Notes: generated from the letters alone by a model not told the origin. A stretch of 64,000 nt of DNA from Polynucleobacter sp. SHI8 (GCF_027944005.1 NZ_AP027204.1:1178001-1242000); one strand, 5' to 3'. Shown: positions 44,780 through 54,231, counted from the stretch's first letter. Numbers and translations are program-made.

Positions 44780-45445
44780 TCAAGGTAAATTTAGATATTT
44801 ATGTTGCTGAATACTTAATCGCCAGATGGGGCGCTCTTTACATAACTCAACGGCAAGCTGAAGATGTTGATCTTTTGCAGGACTATCCATGGCCTGAAGA
44901 AAAAAGTGCTTAAAGTTCATTTGCTCAAAACGCTTGAGCCGTTGAATTATCTTTTCTTTTTGAGGTATTTCATGTTTTTGGGGCACAACATACTTAATTT
45001 CGTCAGCTTGTAATAGAACTAAATCACTTCCATCTTTGGGGCTTACACAAATCCAATCAATGCCCTTAGGGGGAATTAGAGTGCCGTTGGTCTCAATGGC
45101 AATTTCAAACTGCTCATTTTTTAATGCTTGAATCAACGCATGATCTAACTGTAAAAGAGGCTCTCCACCAGTAAAAACAACATAACGATAAGTATTGGAC
45201 AAATTCATCTTTGCCCATTCTTGAGTAATGGCCTTTGCCAAATCTAGTGCCGTGGCGTATTTGCCACCACCTAAACCGTCAGTGCCATTAAAGTCAGTAT
45301 CGCAAAATTGGCATATCGAGTTGAGGCGGTCTTCTTCACGCCCTGACCATAAATTACAACCCGTAAAACGGCAAAAAACCGAGACTCTTCCAGCTTGTGC
45401 CCCTTCGCCTTGTAAGGTACTAAAGATTTCTTTTACTGTATACAT
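44780..45445 (-). CDS. queE: 7-carboxy-7-deazaguanine synthase QueE
   Basis: QueE is a radical SAM enzyme that forms the 7-deazaguanine ring from QueD product. The cluster motif is CX14CX2C (Cys30, Cys45, Cys48), as in the Burkholderia multivorans enzyme, not the usual CX3CX2C. The GEGAQAGR opening and FTGGEPLLQLD segment also fit. The ATG at 45445 is chosen; an ATG eight codons earlier is possible. queC and queF are not seen in this window. Confidence 0.95.
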   Translation of the reverse strand: MYTVKEIFSTLQGEGAQAGRVSVFCRFTGCNLWSGREEDRLNSICQFCDTDFNGTDGLGGGKYATALDLAKAITQEWAKMNLSNTYRYVVFTGGEPLLQLDHALIQALKNEQFEIAIETNGTLIPPKGIDWICVSPKDGSDLVLLQADEIKYVVPQKHEIPQKEKIIQRLKRFEQMNFKHFFLQAMDSPAKDQHLQLAVELCKERPIWRLSIQQHKYLNLP

Positions 45446-45530
45446 AGGTTCTATTTTAAACTTGAACAAGGCAATATTTTTTTAATTGATAATTCAAGCA
45501 AGTTTTTCTATTCAAAAATACTGGAAATTC

Positions 45531-46328
45531 ATGATTCAATCTGATCCTACTTCCCATATCAAAGTTAGTATTCATCAGCATATCTTAGAGATAGAAATTG
45601 ACCGTCGAGAGAAAAAAAACGCTCTTACTTCTACCATGTACCAGTGTCTTAAGGATGCAATTCATCATGGGGAAGCCAATCCAGAAGTTCACGTAATTTA
45701 TATCCATGCTCAAGAAGATCTTTTTACTTCGGGTAATGACTTGAATGAATTTATTAATCCCAGTCAAGCGGACGCATCGGCAGCCTTTGATTTTTTAAAA
45801 ATTATTGCCAATTGTCAAAAACCTTTGGTGGCTGCCGTTGGCGGAAAAGCGATTGGCATTGGCACTACCCTACTTCTGCATTGTGATTTTGTCATTGCTA
45901 CTGAGGATGCACAATTTCAACTACCTTTTGTCAATCTAGGATTGAGTCCAGAAGGAGCATCAAGCTATATATTGCCCTTAATCGCTGGGTCAAAATTAAG
46001 TAATGAACTGTTGATGTTAGGTAATTATTTTGATAGTGAAACAGCTTATCGAGCTGGGATTATCAATCAAATTTGCGCCAAAGAACAATTACTGACTAAT
46101 GCTCTAGAAGTCTGTCATCAATTAGCCATGAAACCAATTAATGCACTGCAGTCGAGTAAGAGATTATTAAAAAAACATCATATCTCTGCAATAAATGAAA
46201 CTATCGAGAATGAATTTAATGAGTTCATCAAGTTATTGCAACAACCTGCTGCTAAGGAAATTCTTCTGGCCTTTATAGAAAAAAGATCCCCTAACCGAGC
46301 GCTTTTTAAACCCTCATCTACAGCATAA
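45531..46328 (+). CDS. Enoyl-CoA hydratase/isomerase family protein
   Basis: This crotonase-fold protein has the two oxyanion-hole segments of the family, DLFTSGNDLNEF and AAVGGKAIGIGTTLLLHCD, and INLGLSPEG-like VNLGLSPEGASS in place of the glutamate segment. It probably hydrates or isomerises a short-chain enoyl-CoA; the precise substrate cannot be told. A longer frame opens at TTG 45486, but ATG 45531 has GGAA five bases upstream and is preferred (265 aa). It starts a plus-strand run of acyl-CoA genes. Confidence 0.87.
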   Translation: MIQSDPTSHIKVSIHQHILEIEIDRREKKNALTSTMYQCLKDAIHHGEANPEVHVIYIHAQEDLFTSGNDLNEFINPSQADASAAFDFLKIIANCQKPLVAAVGGKAIGIGTTLLLHCDFVIATEDAQFQLPFVNLGLSPEGASSYILPLIAGSKLSNELLMLGNYFDSETAYRAGIINQICAKEQLLTNALEVCHQLAMKPINALQSSKRLLKKHHISAINETIENEFNEFIKLLQQPAAKEILLAFIEKRSPNRALFKPSSTA

Positions 46329-46330
46329 AA

Positions 46331-46786
46331 ATGACGATATCGAGTATTCCTGATGGTTTTGAACAACATACAATGTCTGCAACAGCAGAAAAATTTTTAA
46401 CTTTATTGGGTCCTTGGTACTACAAAGATCATATTCATGAAGATGGTCATCATGAAAAAATATTTGGTATCTTGATTGAAGATAAACATACGAATATTTG
46501 GGGTTCAGCACATGGTGGAATGTTGATTTCGATGGCAGATTCTGCATTAGGATATAACTTATCTAGAGCAACGGATCCACCACAAAAGCTGGTGACAGTC
46601 CACTTGAATTCAGATTTTATTGCAAGCCCTAAACCGGGTGACTGGGTTCATACAGAAATAAAAATTCATAAAATTGGTGCCAAAATGAGTTTTGCAGATT
46701 GTTATTTAAAAGTAGGTGAAAAGTTAATACTGCGCACAAGTGGAGTTTTTACTATGTTGCAGCGCTTGCAAAGAGTTAGTTCATAA
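46331..46786 (+). CDS. PaaI-type hotdog-fold thioesterase
   Basis: The 151 aa protein has the PaaI-family hotdog helix SAHGGMLISMADSALGY with the HGG loop and catalytic aspartate. It would hydrolyse acyl-CoA thioesters. It starts two bases after the enoyl-CoA hydratase gene and 19 before a MaoC gene, and is one of three hotdog thioesterases in the window; they are only distantly alike, suggesting different substrates. Confidence 0.86.
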   Translation: MTISSIPDGFEQHTMSATAEKFLTLLGPWYYKDHIHEDGHHEKIFGILIEDKHTNIWGSAHGGMLISMADSALGYNLSRATDPPQKLVTVHLNSDFIASPKPGDWVHTEIKIHKIGAKMSFADCYLKVGEKLILRTSGVFTMLQRLQRVSS

Positions 46787-46805
46787 AAGAGATTAGGAAT
46801 AGAAA

Positions 46806-47264
46806 ATGAGTCATTTTTATTATTGGGAAGATTTTTTTAAAGGTCAAGTTATCCATTGTGGACCGATGACCATAACGGAGTCGCAGATTTTGGAATTTGC
46901 CAGTCAGTATGATCCTCAGCGTTTTCACGTCAGTAAGGAAGATGCCGAAAATACAATTTTTAAAGGCATCATCGCCAGTGGTTGGCAAACGGGTTCTTTT
47001 ATGATGCGAATGGTATGCGATAAGTTTATGACGAACTCCTCATCGATTGGCTCACCTGGACTTGATAGCCTTAAATGGATAAAACCCGTTCGACCTGGTG
47101 ATACTCTAAGAACCGTAGTAGAAGTCCTCGATACTCGGGCCCTGAATAGCAAACCTCATCTTGGCATGATTCAATCAACATGGAGTTGCTATAACCAACA
47201 TGATGAACTAACCACAAGTATCGAAGCTTGGAATATGTTTGAGAAACGTCCAAGTGCAAAATAG
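46806..47264 (+). CDS. MaoC-like (R)-specific dehydratase
   Basis: The 152 aa protein has the MaoC/NodN hotdog fold with the hydratase 2 motif region FASQYDPQRFHVS (catalytic Asp and His) and IASGWQTGSFMMRMV. Such proteins hydrate enoyl-CoA to (R)-3-hydroxyacyl-CoA and can supply PHA synthesis. It stands in a run with an enoyl-CoA hydratase, a thioesterase and a ComB-like phosphatase. Substrate unknown. Confidence 0.87.
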   Translation: MSHFYYWEDFFKGQVIHCGPMTITESQILEFASQYDPQRFHVSKEDAENTIFKGIIASGWQTGSFMMRMVCDKFMTNSSSIGSPGLDSLKWIKPVRPGDTLRTVVEVLDTRALNSKPHLGMIQSTWSCYNQHDELTTSIEAWNMFEKRPSAK

Positions 47265-47267
47265 CTA

Positions 47268-47996
47268 ATGAATAAATTACACGTATTAACCAATAAATCA
47301 GAGTTAAAAAAAGAACAGTTACACGATAAAATCGTCATCGTTCTTGATATCTTGATTGCAACTACGTCGATAGTGACCGCAATGGCAAACGGCTGTGGGC
47401 AGATTATTCCAGTGAGAAATTATGAACAAGCATTAACTTTGAAAAACAATCCTAGTTACCAAAGTTATAAGTTTTCAGGAGAACTTAACGCGGACACTTT
47501 ATTTGGCTTTATTCAACCAACACCCATCGCACTTTTGAGGTCAGGCATGGAAAATTGTCATTTAGTGTATTGCACGACAAATGGAACAGTAGCTTTAAAT
47601 GACTGCAAAACTGCAAAGAAAACATTGGTAGGTTGCCTTCTCAATGCTCAGTCGATTGTTCAACATGTTATGAATGATTGGCAAGAAGAGACGATTCTCA
47701 TCGTCTGTTCAGGTTCTAACGACCAGTTTAATATCGAAGATTTTTATGGTGCAGGATATTTTGTAGAGACTTTTCTAAATCACCATCGTGGAATTGATTT
47801 AGAACTATCTGATAGTGCAAAGGCCGCACAGTTATTTCACGGTAGTGGATCAGCTATTGATTTATTGAATACTTCTCGAGTTGGGAAAATGTTAAATGAT
47901 AGAAGTTGGAGTGAGGAGCTAGTTTTTGCTGCTCAAAAAGACATCTATCCAGTAGTGCCTTATTTAACTCCTGAAGGAAAAGTTGAGTTAATTTAA
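47268..47996 (+). CDS. 2-phosphosulfolactate phosphatase-like (ComB family)
   Basis: The 242 aa protein resembles the ComB family (PF04029): IVIVLDILIATTSIVTAMANG near the N-terminus in the place of the metal-binding DVLRATT segment, CTTNGTVAL in the centre, and CSGSNDQFNIEDFYGAG. In methanogens ComB releases phosphate from 2-phosphosulfolactate in coenzyme M synthesis; bacterial members have unclear roles. The expected DVLRATTT aspartate/arginine pair is altered to DILIATT, so activity is open. It starts three bases after the MaoC gene. Confidence 0.8.
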   Translation: MNKLHVLTNKSELKKEQLHDKIVIVLDILIATTSIVTAMANGCGQIIPVRNYEQALTLKNNPSYQSYKFSGELNADTLFGFIQPTPIALLRSGMENCHLVYCTTNGTVALNDCKTAKKTLVGCLLNAQSIVQHVMNDWQEETILIVCSGSNDQFNIEDFYGAGYFVETFLNHHRGIDLELSDSAKAAQLFHGSGSAIDLLNTSRVGKMLNDRSWSEELVFAAQKDIYPVVPYLTPEGKVELI

Positions 47997-48123
47997 GTAA
48001 TGATTTTGCTGCAAGCAATAACCATGAATTGAACATGACTACCCAAACAAATTATCATCAATGAAATAATGATTTAACCAGCATGTGTATATATTGAATT
48101 GCTAGCAAATAAAGGAATAATAT

Positions 48124-50214
48124 ATGGGACTCACGCATTTCGAGACTAACAATCACGTAGCATTAATTACCATGAACCACCCACCTGTCAATGGTTTGGG
48201 CTATGACCTACGAGTTGCAATTATTGATGGAATCCGTCAAGCAGTTGAAAATCCAAATATTCAAGCAATTATAATTACTGGCTCTGAAAAATCATTTTCA
48301 GGTGGAGCTGATATTAAGGAATTTGGCACTGTGAAGGCCATTACTGAACCACATCTACAATCTGTGATTCGAGTCATTGAAAATAGCCCTAAACCAGTGA
48401 TAGCAGCAATTCAGGGAGTCTGTATGGGTGGTGGTATGGAATTAGCTCTAGGTTGTCATTACCGAGTAGCTAGCCCCAATGCATCAGTAGCTCTTCCAGA
48501 AATCAAACTAGGTCTAATACCTGGTGCTGGTGGTACACAGCGAATGCCTAGAGTCATTGGCGTAGAAAAAGCCCTCAACTTTATTCTTTCTGGAGACCCT
48601 GTTCCTGCTATTGCTTTTAAAGGAACACCTTTGTTAGACGCTATATTTGAAACAGACTTCATCCCATCTGCGATTCAATTTGCTGAACAAGTCATTGCAG
48701 AAAAAAAGCCACTAAAAAAGATTCGAGATATACGAATTCAATATCCAGAGCATGAGGCTTTTTTACAATTTTCAAGAAATACAGTAAAAACAGTTGCCGC
48801 ACCCTATCCTGCTGCTTTAAAAGTGATTGATGCAATTTCTGCTGCAATTACCTTAACCTTTGAGCAAGGGATTGCCAAGGAGCGTGAGTACTTTTTAGAA
48901 TTAATGAATACCTCCGTCTCGCGTGCTATGCGTTATGCATTTTTTGCTCAAAGAAACACGAGTAAGGTTGCAGATATTCCGAGTGATACGCCATTACGTG
49001 ACATTAAGCATGTTGGCATTATTGGTGCTGGAACGATGGGTGGCGGTATTGCTATGAACTTTGTTAACGTCGGAATACCTGTAACGATTGTAGAGTCCTC
49101 ACAAGAAAAACTCGCGAAGGGATTAGGTATTATTCAAGCCAATTATGAGAGTTCAGTCAAAAAAGGTAAGTTAACACCTGAAAAACTTCAACAAAGAATG
49201 AGTTTGATTCAACCATCCTTGTACTATCAAGATTTAAGTCAGGTGGATTTAGTGATCGAGGCTGTATTTGAAGATATTGGGGTAAAAAAAGAAGTATTTA
49301 AGAAGTTAGACTCCATTGTTAAACCAGGGGCGATTTTGGCTTCCAATACTTCCACGCTAGATGTAAATCAGATAGCTCAATTTACAAGTCGTCCACAAGA
49401 CGTCATTGGAATGCATTTTTTTAGTCCCGCAAATGTTATGCAACTTGTTGAGGTTATTCGTGGCGATCTTACTTCAAAAGATGTGATTGCTACTGTGATG
49501 AAGTTATCCCAAAAATTGAAGAAAACTCCAGTGATTTGTCGAGTTTGTGATGGTTTTATTGGTAATCGAATGGTAGAGCAGTATTTAAGAATGGCTGGTT
49601 TTTTACTAGAGCAAGGTGCAACTCCATTGCAAATTGATAAAGCTTTAGAGAATTTTGGTATGGTCATGGGGCCATTTCGAATGAGTGATTTAGCCGGTAA
49701 CGATATTGGTTGGGCTATACGAAAACGTCGTGTAATTGAGCAACCTGAGGTTAAGTACTCAGCATTTGCAGATCAGATCTGCGAAGCTGGACGATTTGGC
49801 CAAAAAACTGGAAAAGGTTGGTATCTCTATGAAAAAGGTAACCGCAAGCCTATTCCAGACCCTGAACTAGAACAACTCTTGGTTGAATTTAGAGCAAAAA
49901 AAGGCATTCAAGCTCGAAAGATTTCGAGTGAAGAAATTGTTCAATATTGTATTTTTGCGTTGATTAACGAGGGTGCTCGAATCCTTGAGGAAGGTATCGC
50001 TCAAAGAGCATCGGATATCGATATTGTCTATCTCACAGGTTATGGTTTTCCTGTCTATCGTGGTGGTCCTTTGAAGTATGCTGATGAAATTGGTTTGTTT
50101 CAAGTCATTCAAGTTTGCTTGAAATTCTATGAAAGTAGCAAAGACCCATTTTGGCTTCCTGCTAAGTTATTGCAAGATTCTTTAACCCAAATGAAAACCT
50201 TGACTGGTTCCTAA
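48124..50214 (+). CDS. Fused enoyl-CoA hydratase / 3-hydroxyacyl-CoA dehydrogenase (FadB/FadJ type)
   Basis: This 696 aa protein carries out two beta-oxidation steps. The N-terminal crotonase domain (about 1-190) has KSFSGGADIKEF and GVCMGGGMELALGC with the following LGLIPGAGGTQR. The C-terminal half has the NAD-binding motif GAGTMGGGIAMN near residue 300, the HFFSPANVM catalytic His region and a tandem C-terminal dehydrogenase domain. It is followed 21 bases later by a thiolase, the usual partner of the complex. AAAGGA precedes the ATG. Similar fused proteins act on short chains in Burkholderiales. Confidence 0.93.
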   Translation: MGLTHFETNNHVALITMNHPPVNGLGYDLRVAIIDGIRQAVENPNIQAIIITGSEKSFSGGADIKEFGTVKAITEPHLQSVIRVIENSPKPVIAAIQGVCMGGGMELALGCHYRVASPNASVALPEIKLGLIPGAGGTQRMPRVIGVEKALNFILSGDPVPAIAFKGTPLLDAIFETDFIPSAIQFAEQVIAEKKPLKKIRDIRIQYPEHEAFLQFSRNTVKTVAAPYPAALKVIDAISAAITLTFEQGIAKEREYFLELMNTSVSRAMRYAFFAQRNTSKVADIPSDTPLRDIKHVGIIGAGTMGGGIAMNFVNVGIPVTIVESSQEKLAKGLGIIQANYESSVKKGKLTPEKLQQRMSLIQPSLYYQDLSQVDLVIEAVFEDIGVKKEVFKKLDSIVKPGAILASNTSTLDVNQIAQFTSRPQDVIGMHFFSPANVMQLVEVIRGDLTSKDVIATVMKLSQKLKKTPVICRVCDGFIGNRMVEQYLRMAGFLLEQGATPLQIDKALENFGMVMGPFRMSDLAGNDIGWAIRKRRVIEQPEVKYSAFADQICEAGRFGQKTGKGWYLYEKGNRKPIPDPELEQLLVEFRAKKGIQARKISSEEIVQYCIFALINEGARILEEGIAQRASDIDIVYLTGYGFPVYRGGPLKYADEIGLFQVIQVCLKFYESSKDPFWLPAKLLQDSLTQMKTLTGS

Positions 50215-50235
50215 TTATTAATTCAAGGAGATATC

Positions 50236-51414
50236 ATGACTGATGCCGTAATAGTTTCAACAGCACGCACTCCCCTGACTAAGTCTTGGCGAGGTGGCTT
50301 TAATATGACGCATGGAGCAGTACTGGGGGGTCATGTTGTTCAAGAAGCTGTTTCTCGAGCCAAAGTCGATCCTGCTGAGATTGAGGATGTCATGATGGGT
50401 TGTGCAAACCCAGAAGGTGCGACAGGACTCAATATTGCTAGGCAAATTGCTATTAAAGCAGGACTTCCAGTATCTGTTGGTGGTGTAACGATAAACCGTT
50501 TTTGCTCTTCAGGTTTACAAGCTATTGCAATGGCTGCACAACGTGTCATCGTTGATCAAGTTCCCATGTTAGTAGCAGGTGGCGTTGAATCAATCTCTTG
50601 TGTACAACTAGAAATGAATCAACACATGCTACTCGAGCCATCACTTCAAAAAACCAAACCAGAACTATATTGGACGATGCTTCAAACGGCCGAGCAAGTC
50701 GCAAAGCGCTACAACATCAGTAAAGATCGTCAAGATGAGTATGGTGTTCGTAGTCAATTACGGGCAGCACATGCAAGAGATCAAGGCCTCTTTATTGACG
50801 AAATTGCACCTATTCAAGTCACTATGGGAGTTGCAGACACTGATACAAAAATGCTTTCAACGAAGCAAGTGACTATTTCAGAGGATGAAGGAATTCGTGC
50901 TGATACCAATCTAGAAGCGGTTAGTAAAATAAGATCCGCGTTGCCTGGAGGTGTTATTACAGCTGGGAATGCAAGCCAATTTTCTGATGGAGCTAGTGCT
51001 GCAGTAGTTATGAATGCGAAATTAGCTGAAAAACGAGGATTACAACCATTGGGCATTTTTAGGGGTTTTGCTGTTGCTGGGTGCGAGCCCGATGAAATGG
51101 GTATTGGACCTGTATTTGCTATCCCAAGGCTATTAGAAAGAACTGGGGTAAAAATGTCTGATATTGGACTGTGGGAACTGAATGAAGCTTTTGCTGTACA
51201 AGTATTATATTGTCAGGACAAACTTGGTATTCCAGATGAAATTTTAAACGTGAATGGTGGTGCGATTGCGGTTGGTCATCCCTATGGTGTATCTGGTGCC
51301 AGAATGGTTGGACATGCATTGATCGAAGGAAAACGTCGTAAAGCGAAATATGTCGTTGTTACGATGTGTGTTGGTGGTGGACAAGGCGCTGCTGGTTTAT
51401 TTGAAGTTTGTTAA
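50236..51414 (+). CDS. Acetyl-CoA C-acyltransferase (thiolase)
   Basis: The 392 aa thiolase has Cys90 in NRFCSSGLQ, the catalytic His in AVGHPYGVSGA and the C-terminal CVGGGQGA. It cleaves 3-ketoacyl-CoA, and its place 21 bases behind the fused hydratase-dehydrogenase makes a beta-oxidation role likely, in contrast to the thiolase at 7830 near the PHB genes. A canonical AAGGAG precedes the ATG. A thioesterase gene follows after 12 bases. Confidence 0.94.
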   Translation: MTDAVIVSTARTPLTKSWRGGFNMTHGAVLGGHVVQEAVSRAKVDPAEIEDVMMGCANPEGATGLNIARQIAIKAGLPVSVGGVTINRFCSSGLQAIAMAAQRVIVDQVPMLVAGGVESISCVQLEMNQHMLLEPSLQKTKPELYWTMLQTAEQVAKRYNISKDRQDEYGVRSQLRAAHARDQGLFIDEIAPIQVTMGVADTDTKMLSTKQVTISEDEGIRADTNLEAVSKIRSALPGGVITAGNASQFSDGASAAVVMNAKLAEKRGLQPLGIFRGFAVAGCEPDEMGIGPVFAIPRLLERTGVKMSDIGLWELNEAFAVQVLYCQDKLGIPDEILNVNGGAIAVGHPYGVSGARMVGHALIEGKRRKAKYVVVTMCVGGGQGAAGLFEVC

Positions 51415-51426
51415 GGATTTAGATAA

Positions 51427-51822
51427 TTGAAAAAAGAATATTTTGGTATTCATGTACCCTTCATTGCACATCTTGGTGTTGAGGCGCGCGAGATTGCTGA
51501 AGGTGAAGTGGAAGCTACGCTTGAGTTAAAAGATCATCACCTTAATCCGATGGGATTCTCTCATGGTGGGATTTTAATGACATTGATGGATTTTGCTATG
51601 GCCATGTCAGCAAAATCGAAAGCTAAGCATCATGGGGCAGGACTGACGATCGATATGTCCATTGCTTTTATGAAAGGTGGTCAGGAAAAGCTCATCGTGC
51701 GCGGTAAGGTTTTACGCAGTGGTAAATCAATACATTTCTGTGAAGCTACTGTTACTGATGTTACAGGTGAAATGGTTGCAAAAGCAATGGGAACTTTTAA
51801 ATTAGTAGATATTAAAAAATGA
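51427..51822 (+). CDS. PaaI-type hotdog-fold thioesterase
   Basis: The 131 aa protein has the hotdog helix FSHGGILMTLMDFAMAMSA and DMSIAFMKGG. It starts at TTG 51427, preceded by AAGGA at 51413-51417, at a usable distance. It lies after the thiolase and overlaps the next gene by four bases (ATGA), so it is part of this acyl-CoA operon and may release free acids from stalled CoA esters. Substrate unknown. Confidence 0.86.
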   Translation: MKKEYFGIHVPFIAHLGVEAREIAEGEVEATLELKDHHLNPMGFSHGGILMTLMDFAMAMSAKSKAKHHGAGLTIDMSIAFMKGGQEKLIVRGKVLRSGKSIHFCEATVTDVTGEMVAKAMGTFKLVDIKK

Positions 51823-52877
51823 GTGATTTTTCTGGCACTAAACCATTAAGTGAGGAAAACACCTTTTCCAGTAATCTCTTCTTAGCATGGGCCAAAGATC
51901 ATCTTCCCAATATAGATCTTCAACTGCCACTGGAACTTAGTCAGTTTAAAGGTGGCCAATCTAATCCTACTTTTTTATTGAAACACAATGAATCATCTTA
52001 TGTTTTAAGAAGAAAACCCTCAGGCAATCTTCTTCCAAGTGCCCATGCTATTGATCGTGAATATAAAGTCATTAAGGCACTTTATCAGCATCATTTTCCA
52101 GTAGCTCAACCACTTGGATATTGTTCCGACACAAGTGTTATAGGATCTGAGTTTTACTTGATGAGCTATCTTCAGGGTAGAGTTTTTTGGGATCCTCGTT
52201 TAACAGAATTATCTCATCAAGATAGGCCACAAGTTTTTGATGCCATGAATGCGATCATTGCTCAAATGCATGCATTCGACCCTGTAGAAATTGGCTTGGA
52301 AGATTATGGTCGTTTTGGCGGATATGTTCAACGCCAAATTGAACGATGGACGAAACAATATCGATCGTCGGAGACTGAAAAAATACCTGCTATGGATAAT
52401 TTAATTGATTGGCTTCCACAGCATATTCCAAAATATGATTCAACACGCCTTGTTCATGGAGATTTTAGATTAGATAATTTAATTTTCCATCCCGTTGAAC
52501 CAAGAATCATTGGTGTTCTTGATTGGGAACTATCCACTCTCGGAAATCCCTTATCTGATTTTGCATACCATGCCATGGTATGGCGTCTCTCTCCTGATTT
52601 ATTTAGAGGTCTAGGTGGCGTTGATATTAAAAGTCTTGGTATTCCAAATGAAGCAGATTATTTAAGTGCTTACCTTAAACGAACAGGTCAGGTCATTGAT
52701 CACCCTAAAGATTGGGAGTTTTATATTGTTTTTAATATGTTCCGTCTAGCCGCTATCTTACAAGGAATTATGGCTAGAGCCATTCAGGGGAATGCCTCAA
52801 GTGATCATGCAATGGATGCCGGTAAGAAAGCTAAACCACTCGCTGAGCTTGCATGGGAACAAGTCTTAAAAATATAA
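51819..52877 (+). CDS. Phosphotransferase family protein (APH fold, ACAD10-like)
   Basis: The 352 aa protein has the aminoglycoside phosphotransferase/choline kinase fold, with the catalytic loop LVHGDFRLDNLIFH, the metal-binding GVLDWELSTLGNPLSDF, and the N-terminal FKGGQSNPTFLL that marks the ACAD10/11 kinase domain. ACAD10/11 kinase domains act on 4-hydroxyacyl-CoA during breakdown of hydroxy fatty acids; the bacterial homologues sit in acyl-CoA gene clusters like this one. The gene overlaps the upstream thioesterase by four bases and the convergent MaoC by 12. Confidence 0.88.
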   Translation: MSDFSGTKPLSEENTFSSNLFLAWAKDHLPNIDLQLPLELSQFKGGQSNPTFLLKHNESSYVLRRKPSGNLLPSAHAIDREYKVIKALYQHHFPVAQPLGYCSDTSVIGSEFYLMSYLQGRVFWDPRLTELSHQDRPQVFDAMNAIIAQMHAFDPVEIGLEDYGRFGGYVQRQIERWTKQYRSSETEKIPAMDNLIDWLPQHIPKYDSTRLVHGDFRLDNLIFHPVEPRIIGVLDWELSTLGNPLSDFAYHAMVWRLSPDLFRGLGGVDIKSLGIPNEADYLSAYLKRTGQVIDHPKDWEFYIVFNMFRLAAILQGIMARAIQGNASSDHAMDAGKKAKPLAELAWEQVLKI

Positions 52878-53327
52878 GCGCAATAGCACATCAGCTACAC
52901 AAGCAGGTTTTTCAATCCCATCAATTTCAATATGGATATTCCATTCGATTTGAACCCCATCTTCGATCGGAATAATTTCTTGAACAAAAAACCTGCCACG
53001 TAATTTACTATTCACGGTAACGGCATGAGGAAATCGTACTTTATTTAAGCCATAATTAATCGATCTTTTGGCAAAAGGATATGCAATGCAGGACTCTAAA
53101 AAGTATGGAATTAATGAAAGAGTTAAAAATCCGTGAGCAATTGTAGTTCCATAAATAGATTCTTTTTTTGCCCTTTCAACATCGGTATGGATCCACTGAT
53201 GATCGTTTGTACAATCAGCAAATGTTTGAATCATCGATTGTTTGATTTCTAACCATTCACTTACAGCAACCTCTTTGCCGATTAAATGAGTTAGTTCGCT
53301 TGAGTCATGAAACAAAACCTTGGTCAT
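52866..53327 (-). CDS. MaoC-like dehydratase
   Basis: The 153 aa protein matches the MaoC family with DCTNDHQWIHTDVERAK (catalytic Asp and His region) and GTTIAHGFLTLSLIP. It is a second (R)-hydratase-type protein, convergent with the kinase-fold gene, and overlaps the upstream DUF455 gene by four bases, so it is translated from that gene's transcript. Substrate unknown. Confidence 0.87.
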   Translation of the reverse strand: MTKVLFHDSSELTHLIGKEVAVSEWLEIKQSMIQTFADCTNDHQWIHTDVERAKKESIYGTTIAHGFLTLSLIPYFLESCIAYPFAKRSINYGLNKVRFPHAVTVNSKLRGRFFVQEIIPIEDGVQIEWNIHIEIDGIEKPACVADVLLRLYF

Positions 53328-54160
53328 AAATAATTATCCAGTAATAAATTAATTTCCGTTGCAGTGAATCCGGCTTGTTTACGCGCTTCAATATTAAAAG
53401 GTCCTCTTAAATGGGGTGCTTTGTACTGCCGACATAAGAGCTTAAATATCTGGATTGGGTCAACTTCTCGCTCCTTACACAAAAAATTAAACCAACGGTT
53501 ACCGATTTCAACATGACCAATCTCGTCTTTTAGGATGACATCTAAAATATCAACCATGTCAAGATCCTTCGCTTGTAAAAATCTTGCACGAATCAGTGGA
53601 ACTGCATCTAAGCCCCTTGCTTCCATTGTTCTTGGCACTAGAGCCATTCGAGCTAGTATATCCCCTTTCGTTTTTTCGACCATTTCCCATAAGCTATCAT
53701 GTGCCGGAAAATTTCCATAATCAAAGCCAAGCGATTTGAGATGATTTTTTAACATAAAAAAATGCTTAGCTTCTTCCCCAGAAACTTTGATCCAATCAAG
53801 ATAATATTGATCTGGCATATTGGGGAATCGACAGACAGCGTCAAGTGCAAGATTAATCGCATTAAACTCGATATGAGCTAATGCATGAATCGCTATAGCC
53901 CTGCCCTCTATGGTGTGCATTGACCGTTTTTTTACTGATAAAGGATTAACTAATTGAGGTTCTTGAGGTCGTCCAGGAATCAATGATTCTTCAATTACAG
54001 GAATTGAAAGATCTTGAATAGAAAAATCTTCATGAACAATACCTGCCACGATGTGATCAACTTGAGCTTTTTTGGTTAAAGGATCTAGTTCTATCAGGGC
54101 TTGATAAGCCAGTAATCGGATATTGTCTTTAACTAGATTTGGTTGTCGTGACATAGCCAT
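53324..54160 (-). CDS. DUF455 family ferritin-like protein
   Basis: The 278 aa protein has the DUF455 pattern: AIHALAHIEFNAINLALDA, then VSGEEAKHFFML and a late KDEIGHVEIGNRWF. The repeated Glu and ExxH pairs are those of a ferritin-like di-metal four-helix bundle. The function is not established, though related ferritin-like oxygenases hydroxylate tRNA or small molecules. ATG 54154 is an alternative start. It precedes a MaoC gene with a four-base overlap. Confidence 0.86.
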   Translation of the reverse strand: MAMSRQPNLVKDNIRLLAYQALIELDPLTKKAQVDHIVAGIVHEDFSIQDLSIPVIEESLIPGRPQEPQLVNPLSVKKRSMHTIEGRAIAIHALAHIEFNAINLALDAVCRFPNMPDQYYLDWIKVSGEEAKHFFMLKNHLKSLGFDYGNFPAHDSLWEMVEKTKGDILARMALVPRTMEARGLDAVPLIRARFLQAKDLDMVDILDVILKDEIGHVEIGNRWFNFLCKEREVDPIQIFKLLCRQYKAPHLRGPFNIEARKQAGFTATEINLLLDNYL

Positions 54161-54231
54161 TCAGGGATAAGAAAATTTATCTTAAAAGTGGTAAATTATA
54201 CGTATATCAATTATCCCATCGAAGGAGACCC

